A DNA stretch of 64,000 bases from Usnea hakonensis (taxonomy: Eukaryota > Ascomycota > Lecanoromycetes > Lecanorales > Parmeliaceae), in contig BLJB01000031.1 of assembly GCA_013423325.1 (NCBI GenBank), positions 124,001 to 188,000 of the forward strand. The letters are read 5' to 3'. The notes under the pieces are model-generated. The model was not told the DNA's origin. It ran no database searches and worked only from the letters and a program-made list of their open reading frames with translations. A program made the position numbers and the translations under genes. Of this stretch, positions 44,937 to 55,968 are shown in pieces. Numbering within the stretch: position 1 is the first letter of the stretch; each line of letters opens with the position of its first letter.

Positions 44937-46994
44937 TCAGGTAAAGCTCTTGGTAAAAGACTGCACAACATCCTTCAGTTTCGCATCTATTTCTTTGGTA
45001 ACCTGGCCCTCTTTATCGATCGATGCCAGGAGATCGGTTTCATTGTTTTTCAAGTGCGATAGGAAGTCGGCCTCCCATTGAAGAATTTTAGCCACGGGTA
45101 CGTTGTCGAGATGCCCATTGACGCCTGCGTAGATGAGAGGAACCATCTCACTGACGGCCATTGGCTGATATTGCTTTTGCTTGAGCAGTTCAGTCAGACG
45201 CTCGCCGCGGTTGAGAGTTTGCTTTGTGGCGGCATCGAGATCGGAACCGAATTGGGCGAAGGCCGCGACCTCACGATACTGCGCCAAGAAGAGTTTGAGA
45301 GACCCAGCGACTTGTTTCATGGCCTTCAGCTGAGCTGCGGAACCGACACGGGACACTGAGAGACCGACGTTAATGGCAGGTCGGACTCCCTTGTAGAAAA
45401 GCTCGGCTTCCAAGAAGATCTGTCCGTCAGTGATGGAGATGACATTCGTAGGAATGTAAGCAGACACATCACCACCTTGTGTCTCGATAACAGGCAGCGC
45501 GGTCAAGGAGCCGCCACCATGCTTGTCGTTAAGCTTGGCGGCACGTTCGAGTAGACGCGAGTGTAAATAGAAGACGCTGGGCAAAAGTTAGCAAAGGAGT
45601 ATGCTCTAACGATTCTGGGCGGAAGCTACTTACTCTCCAGGGTAGGCCTCTCGACCTGGTGGACGACGGAGCAAAAGAGACATTTGACGGTAAGCGACGG
45701 CTTGCTTGGTCAGATCATCATAGACTATGACCGCATGCCTGCCGTTATCACGAAACCACTCGCCCATGGCACATCCTGAAAAGGGTGCAATGTACTGCAG
45801 AGGAGCAGCTTCGGAAGCCGTCGCAGCCACAATAATTGAGTATTTCATGGCGTCGTTCTCCTCTAGAGTCTTTACCAGCTGCGCCACAGTAGATCTTTTC
45901 TGGCCAACAGCTACGTACACACAGTAGAGCTTCTTGGTTTCGTCATTGCTGTTGTTCCAACGTCTCTGGTTCAACATGGCGTCCAGGGCAACAGCAGTCT
46001 TCCCAGTCTGTCGATCTCCAATGATAAGCTCACGCTGACCACGACCGATTGGCACCATCGCATCGACGGACTTGAGACCAGTCTGGACTGGTTGGTTGAC
46101 AGAATGACGAGGCAGAATCCCAGGTGCCTTAAGTTGAGCTCGGTATCTCTCCGTTGTTTTGATTGGGCCCTTGCCATCAATAGGGTTACCCAGCGCATCG
46201 ACAACGCGACCAAGGAGCGCAGGGCCAACGGGGACATCGACCTAGGGAGTTGTAAGACGAGGAATATTGAGGAAGGTAGGGGCTCAAACAATTTCTCCAG
46301 TACGCTTCACGGTTTCACCTTCCTTCACCAGACGATCCGAACCGAAGAGCACAACACCCACTTGACCAGCTTCAAGATTCATGCACATGCCCTTGACTCC
46401 AGAAGCGAATCTATCGAGGAATGAGTCTTCGTATTGATGCCCTAAAGTCTTAGACTTACTCAACCAGTTCCTCGGCCTGGACATTGTTCATCCCGTGAAC
46501 TCGAGCAATGCCGTCACTGAAGCGCAAAGTCGGTCAGCCTCAGCCACTTCACTATGGCTCTGAATTTCAGCGACATCACATACCCAACAGACAAGACACG
46601 ACCAGTCTCGGCAAGACCGGCTTCTTCCTGAACACCTCTGATTCTCTGCTCCAAGATCGAAGAGACCTCTGTTGGCGAGGCTTTTGCCTCCGTGGCATAG
46701 CTTCGAGCTTGTCTTGACGCTATAGTGAGTGCTGCTGGAGCAGTGCATTGATTCTATGTAGAACCAAGTAGTTAGTTTTCTTCTGCCAGTAGCACCCGGC
46801 GAGCAGCGACAACATTTGAATGGCTTGTGAGATTGCAATGACTTTGTTTAGGTACGCATCACATACTGATTCGCTTGCACAGAGTCCAGGAATTACAGAG
46901 TCAAGAAATGTTTGTAGCTTACCAAGGCGAGTCTGCTAGGGACAGAGACTGACCCGACCGTACGGGCGCCCTGCCTCAAAGCGTTCCTAATCAT
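44937..46994 (-). CDS. ATP1: Mitochondrial F1-ATP synthase subunit alpha
   Basis: Non-catalytic nucleotide-binding subunit of the F1 hexamer in complex V. Six exons: 46994-46923, 46753-46584, 46516-46460, 46410-46290, 46241-45634, 45576-44937; introns 169, 67, 49, 48 and 57 nt; 555 aa. N-terminal presequence MIRNALRQGARTVGSVSVPS with maturation near ARSYATEA. Landmarks: ILEQRIRGVQEEAGLAETGRV, GDGIARVHGM, GVVLFGSDRLVKEG, P-loop GDRQTGKTA, LLRRPPGREAYPG|DVFYLHSRLLERAA. The second exon acceptor (CATAG|AATCAATGC) is the least certain, lying in the poorly conserved presequence. Divergent from MPO1. Confidence 0.97.
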
Positions 46995-47315
46995 CTTGGG
47001 TGAAGTTTAAAGACAGCAAAGAAAAGGAGGGATTGGTTGCCAGTGCAATTGACCGAGTGCGGAAGAAGGATTGGGATGAGATGCAAATTCACAAGGTGAG
47101 GTCCGTGGTTGGCAAAGCTTTGCAAGAGGAGATTCAAAGAATCGCGCTAAGCATCTGAAGTTTATCCGTAAGATACCGTGCTCTACCTTGACCTCATCTA
47201 CCAATCGTCAACCATCAACCATCATCTTGCGAAATGCTCATTCTCCGCATTATCAAGGTTCTACAAACTCTGTCCTAGCTCACATCTTTTACTTTGTTTC
47301 TCTGCACGCTTCAAC
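46995..47315. promoter_or_regulatory. Bidirectional promoter region ATP1/MPO1
   Basis: 321 bp between divergent start codons of ATP1 and MPO1, holding both promoters. No element identified with confidence. Confidence 0.5.
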
Positions 47316-48074
47316 ATGTCTCTCAACCTTGAGAAGCAGCTCTTATTCGTAAGTGTACAACTAGGCAGCAACTACTGCAATGCTGATACTGGATCAGTAC
47401 GGCTCATATCATCACTCTACTGTAAGAGCGGCTCCCGGACCGAGTCGATCACGGTCAATATGTCCCTGACCACTCTTGTCTCAAGGCCAACAAAGCCATC
47501 CACATAGTCTGTGTGCCGATGATCTTGATGACATCTTTTCTACTCGTAAGACATCTCACGTAGATATCACTCGGCCGAACGCTCAAATTGATCCCAGGGC
47601 ACCAACACTCCCTCGCTCATACCCGTGCCCAGCTGGCTTGTGATACCAAACCTTCCGCCCAATCTCGGGACTATTGTTACCTTCATATACGCAACGCTTT
47701 ATATCCTGATGGAGCCTGTGGCAGGAGGCATTCTAGCACCTTTTCTGCTTGGGGGGACTGCGTACTCTGACTACCTGACTACTACGTACGGCGCGACGGC
47801 AAACTATTGGGCGGTTGGCATCTTCATCTCAAGTTGGGTTGCTCAATTCATCGGTCACGGCGTGTTTGAGGGAAGGGCACCCGCACTACTGGATAATCTG
47901 GTCCAGGCTTTAGTCTTAGCGCCGTTTTTCGTTTGGATGGAGATCCTGTTCTCGCTTGGTTATCGGCCAGAATTGAAATCACGAGTGGAAAGCGCGGTGG
48001 AAAAAGAGGTGGAAAGGTATCGGAAGTCACAAGGTCATATCAACGGCTATGTGAAGAATGACAAAGCCATGTAG
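47316..48074 (+). CDS. MPO1: 2-hydroxy fatty acid dioxygenase Mpo1-like (DUF962, YGL010W family)
   Basis: ER membrane enzyme; yeast Mpo1 performs Fe2+-dependent alpha-oxidation of 2-hydroxy fatty acids from phytosphingosine breakdown. Exons 47316-47348, 47398-47421 (24 nt), 47486-47545, 47598-48074; introns 49, 64 and 52 nt; 197 aa. Start MSLNLEKQLLF|YGSYHHST|ANKAIHIVCVP matches the family, with its conserved YGxYHH and AIHxxCVP histidines; later IGHGVFEGRAPALLDNLVQA carries further conserved His/Asn. Four hydrophobic segments are visible (MILMTSFLL; LGTIVTFIYATLYILMEPVAG; YWAVGIFISSWVAQFIGHG; LVLAPFFVWMEILFSLGY). The tail is charged and cytosolic. Confidence 0.92.
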
Positions 48075-48863
48075 AGGCTGCATACTACATTACATCTCTG
48101 AGAGGTTTCAAGCAGAGTACGTGAGTCGCGTCTCCTGTACAGCGCTTGTGTATAGTCCACCATTGTTCGTAAACGTTCTCCAGGCCATCATGCCTTCAAG
48201 CACAATCCTAGGCCTTGCCCATGATTTCCTGTGGTTCCAAGATGCGATACAATTGTCACCAAGATCATTTGGCATGAATTGATACAAGGAGCAAACGTAT
48301 ATCTATGTTCGGCACTCTTGAACAGTGGGCTCTCTGCAATCATTCTGACTTCCCATGCTTGGGAGTAAAACGACCAATGATATGTTTCGACTGGCAGACG
48401 ATCGTTCTTTGCCATTCCACAGAACGAAAGTCGAGTAGTAAACTATTTGGCATGTTCTGAACATTCTAAACATGACGTTAGGCAGCGGATCATTGTGCCC
48501 ATTCTACTTACCGGATTCCATAATTGAACAATTGTATTTGCTAAGAGAAGCTATTGTCACGGTACTCGAATACCTCACTGGATTGCCGGCCTCTTCAAGT
48601 CCACGCTTTGCTAGTAAAATTCACAATGAATTCTTTATAGAAGCGAAATTTGGTAGTAAGTTTAGCTGCAGAAGTGCCCGCAAGTCGTGGCAGTAAGGGA
48701 GTACTTTACCTTAGGTAAATAAACGCCGGATATTAACCGATGCATATAAAACAATAGCCATCTTCTTGGACTCGATCTAGTTTGACTTGTGACCATCGTT
48801 GAACCTCAGAGTGCTACTTAATGTCTCTCCAACAACAAGTGAGAGCTGGAAAATACCACCAGA
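48075..48863. other. Intergenic
   Basis: Between MPO1 and the NUFIP-like gene, tandem orientation. Nothing recognised. Confidence 0.5.
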
Positions 48864-51167
48864 ATGAACGGTCACCAATTCACATTCCCTCCGCCACCTC
48901 CAGCACCGCCAAAGGTTTCTCAAAACTATCCCGGGGTTTCCCAACCATTCGCGGGCTCCGTTGGCTTGTCACATAGTCGAAATAGAGGATCCGATAACAG
49001 CCGAGGCTATGGCACTAATAGAAATCGAGATTGGCGAGGAGGTGGGCAATTTGGCTCCTCGCAGTCGACTTCAAGCTACAGCAATTCAAATTGGGGTCCA
49101 AACAACAAACACTCCTCTTCGCCCATTATTGGTTACAATATTCAGGCAAATAATGACAGAAGGAGCGGAAATTCCCTGCCTGGCTTTCTCTCTGTCCAGC
49201 TCCCCAAATACCCCACCAATCTTGACCAAGGCTATCGCCAGCAAAATGCACCTTTTCCAGCGCCTGCCCGACCATCCGAAACAGCGTTTCCCACAAATGG
49301 AGATGGCTCTCCCTACAGTTCCAATGGGCACCAGGACTATCCTTCACATGGGCACCGTTCTTTACTCCACACTATGCAAGCCCCGTTGGCTGCAGCTGTG
49401 AACAATAATTCGAATCCAACAACCCCGCATACTGATCAGCCGGTTCTAATGGGTCCGCCGATACGCATGGGCTTTGACGCCCAACAGAATGTTCCCCAGA
49501 AACGGCAATTCGCCCAGCCGATCGCGAATGGAACAAACGGATATCATCATGGATTACTGAAGGGCAATGATTCCCATTATGGCCGAAGCTCCCTGGTGGG
49601 CTTCCCTTCTGGCTCACATGAAGCTTTAAATCCTTTCCCAGGACACCGTGGCCGAGGCCGGAAACGTGGACACGGAGAAGCCTTCAACAGAACACGCAAC
49701 CTGAATCCCCATATTCCAGTTGCACCCGCAGTACCTAGCTTTGGTGGCCCTATCCCTCTTCCTGTGAAACCACCGGCGCTTCATGAAACGTCTAGGAAAC
49801 CAAGAAGGAAGAAACTTAAACACAATCAATTGGGTCTGACTCCCAAAGTAGAGGAACGTGAGTCTAGTGAGGAGGAGGAAGACGACCTGGATGAAGAGGC
49901 CAAACTTGCATCTGTGGCTGCAAGCGCACGTCGAGGTCCGCAACTGTAAGCATATGGATTGGTAACCGAGCAGCCTCGCTCACTGATGCCTTCTTAGCTT
50001 ACAATTCGACTACAATGGGCATACTTCCACCCTGCAATCTGCCTCGGATATCGCAGCCTGGATAGAGCAACGAAAGAAGAGATTTCCAACGAAAGCCCGC
50101 GCTGCAGAAATCGCAGCCGCTAAGCGGCAGCTTGAAGAGCAACAAAGAGCATCTAATCAAAATCGTAACGAATTTCAAGGAAAGCACAGGTCGGAAGTCA
50201 GAAAAAGACAAAACCTGAAGAAAAAAGGTGAGAAGCAGCGAAAGAAAGGTGAAGGTAAGACGACATCCGAAGACACGACCGCCAGATCCAAGCGCAGAGT
50301 GGTAAAGCTTCGTAGACAGCTCGAGAGAGAGGAGAAACGCATTGCTCAAGCAGAAGGTAAGATAACTAAAGAAAAGGAAGAGCCTCATACGGAAGTGGGT
50401 AGGACAGATGTCTCTATGCTAGGCGAGGGAAACAAGAAGAGAAAACGATCAGATAGCGGTGGATCTGTCGACGTGAAGGTTGAAGACAACGACCTCGTAG
50501 ATTCCAAGTTTCAGGAAGCTGCAAGCATGATAGCTAATCCCTTGACACCAACTTCGCAGCCGGCGTTAGCGGAGGAGGAAGGAGACCCTCCAAACAATGC
50601 TCCCCATGCAAAAGGTGCCCCAATTCAAGTAAATCCTTCCACCGGACAACCAGGCGACAGACTCTGCATCCCTCACATGGACCGGTCGATCGAAGCTTCA
50701 AGTGTCTCTCTGTCCGACCTGAGCTCTGTCTCTTTTTCGACAGACTCCAGGGATAGTACATCTTCTCGTGGCTCGCCTTCTGAAGATGATGGTGACGATG
50801 AAGCTCCTGACGAGGCTTCCACCAAATGCAATGGTCCCGAGAGAATTCCGCCTCCAAAGCGTGCAAAGGGGAATCAGTTATGCCGAGCATTCCTCCACAA
50901 GGGTTTCTGCAAACGAGGCAGCCGCTGTAAATATTTGCACAAAGTGCCAGAACAGCGAAGCCGAGGGGTGGGGAGCCAGGAGGTCAGAAGCAGTGGAGAA
51001 AGAAAGGGTAGGGTCGGACTATACCAGCGAGTGAGTCGCCATTTTCAAAGTATGTCGGCCCCATCATGTACGCTAACACTGTGTTCGTGTAGTTGGTAGA
51101 GCAAGAGAAAGAGCGAGAAGACCTGGAGGCTCAAGAAGTCAAATTTCATCTTGGAGAAGAAAGCTAG
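48864..51167 (+). CDS. NUFIP1/Rsa1-like box C/D snoRNP assembly factor with CCCH finger
   Basis: Predicted 729-aa nuclear protein; exons 48864-49945, 49998-51030, 51093-51167; introns 52 and 62 nt. The N-terminal third is low complexity (Pro, Ser, Asn, Gly). At about residues 361-395 is the NUFIP1 conserved domain, DYNGHTSTLQSASDIAAWIE followed by QRKKRFPTKARAAE, beginning at the splice. Proteins with this domain (NUFIP1, yeast Rsa1) bind Snu13/15.5K and help assemble box C/D snoRNPs with the R2TP complex. A long basic coiled helix follows (KLRRQLEREEKRIAQAEGK). Near the C-terminus a CCCH zinc finger reads CRAFLHKGFCKRGSRCKYLH, suggesting RNA contact. The last exon adds LVEQEKEREDLEAQEV. Confidence 0.88.
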
Positions 51168-51893
51168 TAAGACAAGGGCGTGTAGGGAGTAGTTCGAGAA
51201 GCAAAAGGCAACAAGAATGCTACGGTGTGGTTAGTGAAGAGGGCTCAGAGCAGCGTTTCCTTGCATTGTGTTTATCCATGAGAGTATAGGATTCGCAGAT
51301 GCATGGGTCGAACCCATTAACCCCGAATTACTTTAGATACATAAGATAGTCATTGCATGATTGTTATATTGCCATCTATGGTCGTTTTGAGACCTACCTG
51401 ATAGGCTGATAATAGCTATCGCTCATGCCTACATGACTAAGAGCTTGCCATAGCAATAACACTATCCGTGCGGCATCTAAATTTTCCTATTTACCTTAAG
51501 GTCGGTTACAGAAAGGTGAGGTAGCGAAGAAAAGAAACACAAAATCATTATACGGACACGAGCGTCATTATGAATCGACCCTTAACCTAATTACCACAGA
51601 GACGTTGTACCGGAGCGGTAGGATTATGGCATCATTTTAGTGTACAGTACCGTGATATCATTCCCGGAGCGCTTTTTGAGTGGAATAAAATAAAAATAAA
51701 AATCTTAACGTATTGCGCATATTCCTCTTCACCAAGTCATCCATCACGCTTACGAGTATGGGACCCAAAAGACCAAGCGATAGAGATAGGATTAGACCTG
51801 GTCCTCATACGATCTGCCTTGCAGAACTTTAGACCAAAGTCTCGTCCCCTTCTCCTCCTTCCTCTCCTCCCCTGCGCCTCGTGCGATAACAAA
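51168..51893. other. Intergenic
   Basis: 3' flank of the NUFIP-like gene and CYS3 promoter. A GGGTCGAACCC word at 51308 was checked and does not form a tRNA T-arm. Nothing else recognised. Confidence 0.5.
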
Positions 51894-53364
51894 ATGCTGC
51901 CCTCCAATTCCAACGGTTCAATCGATACGCCTCTTAGGGCCCCTTCGCCTGTTCACAAGTTTGGAACTCTAGCAGTTCATGCTGGCAGTCCTCATGACCC
52001 AACCACCGGCGCTGTTATCGAATCCGTACGACCCTCGGCAGCTTCATGCATTAGAAGACATTTTGCTAAGTATACTAATTCAGATCTCCCTCTCAACCAC
52101 CTTTGCACAGACTCGAGTGGGGGAACCTGTTGGCGAGTACGAATACACGAGGAGCTCGAATCCGAACCGGTAAATCAAGACTTGATTCGGGCACTTTGCG
52201 TGGCTTCTGACTCGCTTCAAGGCACAATTTCGAGCAAGCTGTAGCAGCTCTTGAACACGCCAGATTCGCGCTAGCTTTCTCATCAGGATCCGCTACCACA
52301 GCCACAATTTTGCAGTCTCTCGCTCAAGGTTCTCACGTCGTTTCGGTATCAGATGTCTATGGCGGTACGCACCGTTACTTCACCAAAGTCGCAAGTGCCC
52401 ATGGCGTCCAGGTTACCTTTTCGCCGAGTATAGAGATAGACGTGGCAGAGCTCATCCGTCCAAACGAGACAAAGTTAGTTTGGATCGAATCGCCGAGCGT
52501 GAGAAGAACAGCTATCTATCATACCGGAGTATAGCTAACCACGACAGAATCCTACGCTGAGCCTTGTGGACATACGCGCTGTTGCTACCATAGCGCACCA
52601 ACACGGTATCATGGTTGTCGTGGACAATACGTTCCTCAGCCCTTACATACAAAATCCGCTAGACCACGGCGCAGACATAGTCGTTCACTCAGTCACCAAG
52701 TATATAAATGGCCACTCGGTACGCTCGATCCATCTGTTACAACAAGACCATTGGCTGATTGCTCCTCTAGGACGTCCTCATGGGCGTTGCAGCCTTCAAT
52801 TCGGATGAAATAAACGACCGGCTCACTTTTCTCCAGAACGCTATCGGTGCTGTCCCCTCCGCTTTTGACTGCTGGCTTGCTCACAGAGGCCTTAAAACTT
52901 TGCATTTGCGCGCCCGTGAGGCTTCCCGTAATGCACTGTTGATTGCGACGTCCCTCGTCTCTTCCCCTCATATACTACTCGTGAATTATCCTGGTTTGCC
53001 ATCGCATGCGCAACATGCTATCGCACTAAAACAGCATCGCGCTGGTCTTGGTGGGGGAATGCTTTCGTTTCGTATTCTGGGTGGCTATGATGCAGCAGAG
53101 AGATTTTGCCAGAGTTGCAATATCTTCACTCTGGCAGAAAGTTTGGGAGGTGTCGAGAGCCTGTGCGAAGTGCCGTCCAGTATGACGCATGCTGGAATAC
53201 CGAAGGAGCAAAGAGAGGCGGCTGGCGTGTTTGATGATCTAGTACGGATGAGCTGTGGTATAGAGGATGGCGAGGACTTGAAGAAAGATGTGCTGCAGGC
53301 TCTTGAAAGGGCGGTGGTACGGCCGAGTGTTACTGGCAATCTTTTTTTAAATGGGCATAGCTGA
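51894..53364 (+). CDS. CYS3: Cystathionine gamma-lyase
   Basis: PLP enzyme of reverse transsulphuration: cystathionine to cysteine, ammonia and 2-oxobutanoate. Exons 51894-52025, 52084-52169, 52222-52498, 52548-52718, 52771-53364; introns 58, 52, 49 and 52 nt; 419 aa. Landmarks: FGTLAVHAGSPHDPTTGAVI, YTRSSNPN|RHNFEQAVAALE, FSSGSATTATILQSL, VSVSDVYGGTHRYF, WIESPS|NPTLSLVDI, DNTFLSPYIQNPLDHGADIV, and the PLP lysine in VHSVTKYINGHS|DVLMG. The C-terminal part has SLGGVESLCEVPSSMTHAGI. The frame extends upstream only to TTG at 51819, so ATG 51894 is the start. Assignment between gamma-lyase and related gamma-synthase is by overall resemblance to the CGL group. Confidence 0.92.
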
Positions 53365-53638
53365 ATCAGCGTGATGCATTGGGAAAGCAGATAGACAGAA
53401 GGTTATGGTGTCCTCAGAGTCGCAACTCTGTATGGTTCCACTTCGCTAGAGCTCAAGATAGCTGTGAGCGTAATTGACAATTAGAACGTTACTAAACAGA
53501 TGATAGATTTCTTTATGATGAAAGGTTCTCTGAATCAACAGGGACTTTTTGAAACAATACCACTAAAAGAAGATATTACATACGTACCGTAAAAGTCATT
53601 TGTATCGAGACAGCTCTAGATACTCGAGCCACAACCAC

Positions 53639-55485
53639 ATGGCAAGTCCTTCACCACACCTTTACCCCCAAGAAACAGCAGCTGCAGGTACAGGCTTGTT
53701 TGCCTCAGAAGCCATTCCGCCAGGAGCGGAAATTCTCCAGATTGAGAGGCCGCTAATTTACGTGCTTGACTCTCCGCATCTCAAGGACACCTGTTCCGAG
53801 TGTAGCTTGTCGCTTCCAGAAAAAGACCACGCCCCAAACAGCAAAAGCTTGAAAGCCTGTCATGGTTGCAAGATCACGAGATATTGTTGTAAAGTAGGTC
53901 ATCGCCGCTCTGTTGTTTGCTGCCAAACGATGCTCGAAAAGCCATGTATTCCAAAAAAAAGAGAAAAAAAAGAAAAAAAAGCCAATCGTTTATCAAAAAC
54001 GCTCTCTGTAGTCTCTTTGGTTTCCTATATGAAGCGTCTCGGACCACGGAGTCTATCGAGTGCTCTGTGAAATTTGCCTGTGATCCATGCGGTAGTATTG
54101 CGAGGCGTCAGTATTGTTTTTACTCACCTACTAAGCCGTTCTCATGCAGGAATGCCAGATTCGGTCATGGAAGAATTGCCACAAATACGAATGCAAGATC
54201 TATGCCAGGCTCTATCCAAACGTTCTTCCAAATACCGTCCGTATGGTGATGCAGCTTTTACTTCGACGGAAAGCAAAATCAATTCTCGATGCCGAATGGC
54301 AGACATTTCTCGATCTACAGCCTCATCTTGACGGTCTACACTCTTCCCAGACTAAGAACGAGCAAGATCTTACGACCTGGCAAACCATTGAGCTCATGAG
54401 CCAAGCCGCTGCGTCTTACTCGGGCAGCAAAGAACCCATCTCATTCATCCAGACGCTCACCGCACGCATCCTCATCAATGCCCACACTCTCACAACGCCA
54501 ACCCTCGACCCTCTAGGCCTCTGCCTTGCACCACATTCGGCTCTCCTGAACCACAGCTGCGAACCAAATACCGCCATCGTGTTCTCAGGCTCAACACTCA
54601 CCCTGCGCTCTCTTGCTATCATTCCCCAAGAAGCGGAGCTCTCCATCTCCTATATGTACGTATTTCCGTAGACCATCTTTGCAGTCTTGGACCGAATCTT
54701 AAGGCTCAAGACGTGTCTCTAGAACGTCTAGTCTCCAACCGTCTTCTGAGACCCTGTATACTGCTGCAAGTCAGAAAATTCTGACGTGGAAGTAAAAATA
54801 TAGTGACACCACGAATCCTACCTCAGCCCGCCAGTCTGAGCTTCGAAACCGATACTTTTTCAATTGCAGCTGCTCGTCCTGTAGCGCGGATTTAACCAAT
54901 GGACTACCAGACCCCTGTCAAGACCCCGGCTTTGCTGCTGCTGAAGCACTGGCTGTAAGGTTGCATGTGGAAGCCTCCGCATCGTCACCAGAACGAGCAG
55001 CCGTCTTGCTCCAAGATGCGCTCGGCTCCCTGGATCCCTACCCTACGCACCGGCAGCCCAAACCCTCAATCCTTCACACGGCCTTCCTCAATGCCATCGC
55101 TAATCGATCCTGGGCCATCGCACTTGGCTTCGCACTGGAGGCCTATTTCCACATAGATCCATTGCTCTATCGATCAAGTTGGCACCCAGTCCGCGTAGTC
55201 AGGAAATGGGTTCTTCTGAGGCTTGTAATACAAATTGCTGGGCTCGTGAGTGATGGGGACAGCAGCATCCAAGTGTTGGAGAAATTCTGCGTTCAATGGC
55301 AGGTTGTCGCGATGGGAATTTTTCAGGAAGTATCAAATGCTATTTCCTTTAGCCATGGTAATGAAAGCCCGTTCGCAGCGGAGGTGAAGGCATTTGGAGA
55401 AGGCGCAGGCATAGGAAGAGAGAGGCTTAGACACGAGTTGTTGGACGAGGAATGGGCCAAATTGAGGAAAATAGCGGAGAGGTAG
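53639..55485 (+). CDS. SET and MYND domain protein (SMYD-like methyltransferase)
   Basis: Putative protein lysine methyltransferase. Exons 53639-53893, 54150-54655, 54804-55485; introns 256 and 148 nt; 480 aa. Split SET domain: N-part AAAGTGLFASEAIPPGAEIL, then MYND zinc finger CSECSLSLPEK...CHGCKITRYCCK|ECQIRSW...HKYEC across intron 1, then SET core ALLNHSCEPNTAIVFSG and ELSISY|IDTTNPTSARQSELR, and a cysteine-rich post-SET block FNCSCSSCSADL. ATG 53639 is the first in frame. Intron 1 is unusually long for this window and holds an A-rich tract. The C-terminal half is helical. Substrate unknown. Confidence 0.92.
53953..53980. repeat. A-rich tract inside SET-MYND intron 1
   Basis: Three runs of eight or so A separated by single G (53953-53980), within the 256-nt intron and outside the coding sequence. 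Confidence 0.9.
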
Positions 55486-55968
55486 AACGAGAAGACAATC
55501 TGAAGACAATGAATATGAAGGTAACAGGGGTACTTTGAATTCACGGACGGTCCGGTCGGGAACGCCTTTGGTATAAACCAATCGCTGTAAGACTCTACCC
55601 AAAAATGTCACAAAAATGTCACACATAAACATAGTCAAAGTTGCCCGGGTACCTCAGGCACATGGGCGAAAGCGTGGCGGGATCAAAAGCCATCAAATTA
55701 CAAGGTACCAAAGTAGGTCAGGTACCGAAATGACTTGCACTAATTTTGAAGCTCCTAATAGGTACTTTGGATACGTGGCGGTAAAAGGCCGTATGCAAAT
55801 GGTATCATCCCAATGCAAGAGAACCAGATCGCTTGGAGATCAAACCCTAAAAGCGCCCATTCCGAGGTTCCATGCTAAGAATGCCCTAGGCCGCCCCACG
55901 TTCACTGGTCACTGATATCGCGCCGATGATCATCAAAGTTCGTCACATGTTGCTTCGCCCCGAAGTCG
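55486..55968. other. Intergenic, convergent 3' flanks
   Basis: Between the SET-MYND and Sds3-like stops. Several GGTACC/AGGTAC words; no gene recognised. Confidence 0.5.

Noticed and set aside
49086..49401. Overlapping frames on both strands inside the NUFIP-like gene
   Set aside because: The plus-strand 48864 frame joins in phase to the NUFIP1 domain and CCCH finger; the others are shadows.
51300..51320. Possible tRNA T-arm (GGGTCGAACCC)
   Set aside because: On either strand the loop is too short or the stem does not pair, and no A-box or acceptor stem is placed correctly.
41205..53364. A secondary-metabolite or other biosynthetic cluster around the zinc-cluster regulator
   Set aside because: Neighbours are ATP1, MPO1, NUFIP-like, CYS3 and other housekeeping genes; no backbone synthase, P450, transporter or tailoring set.
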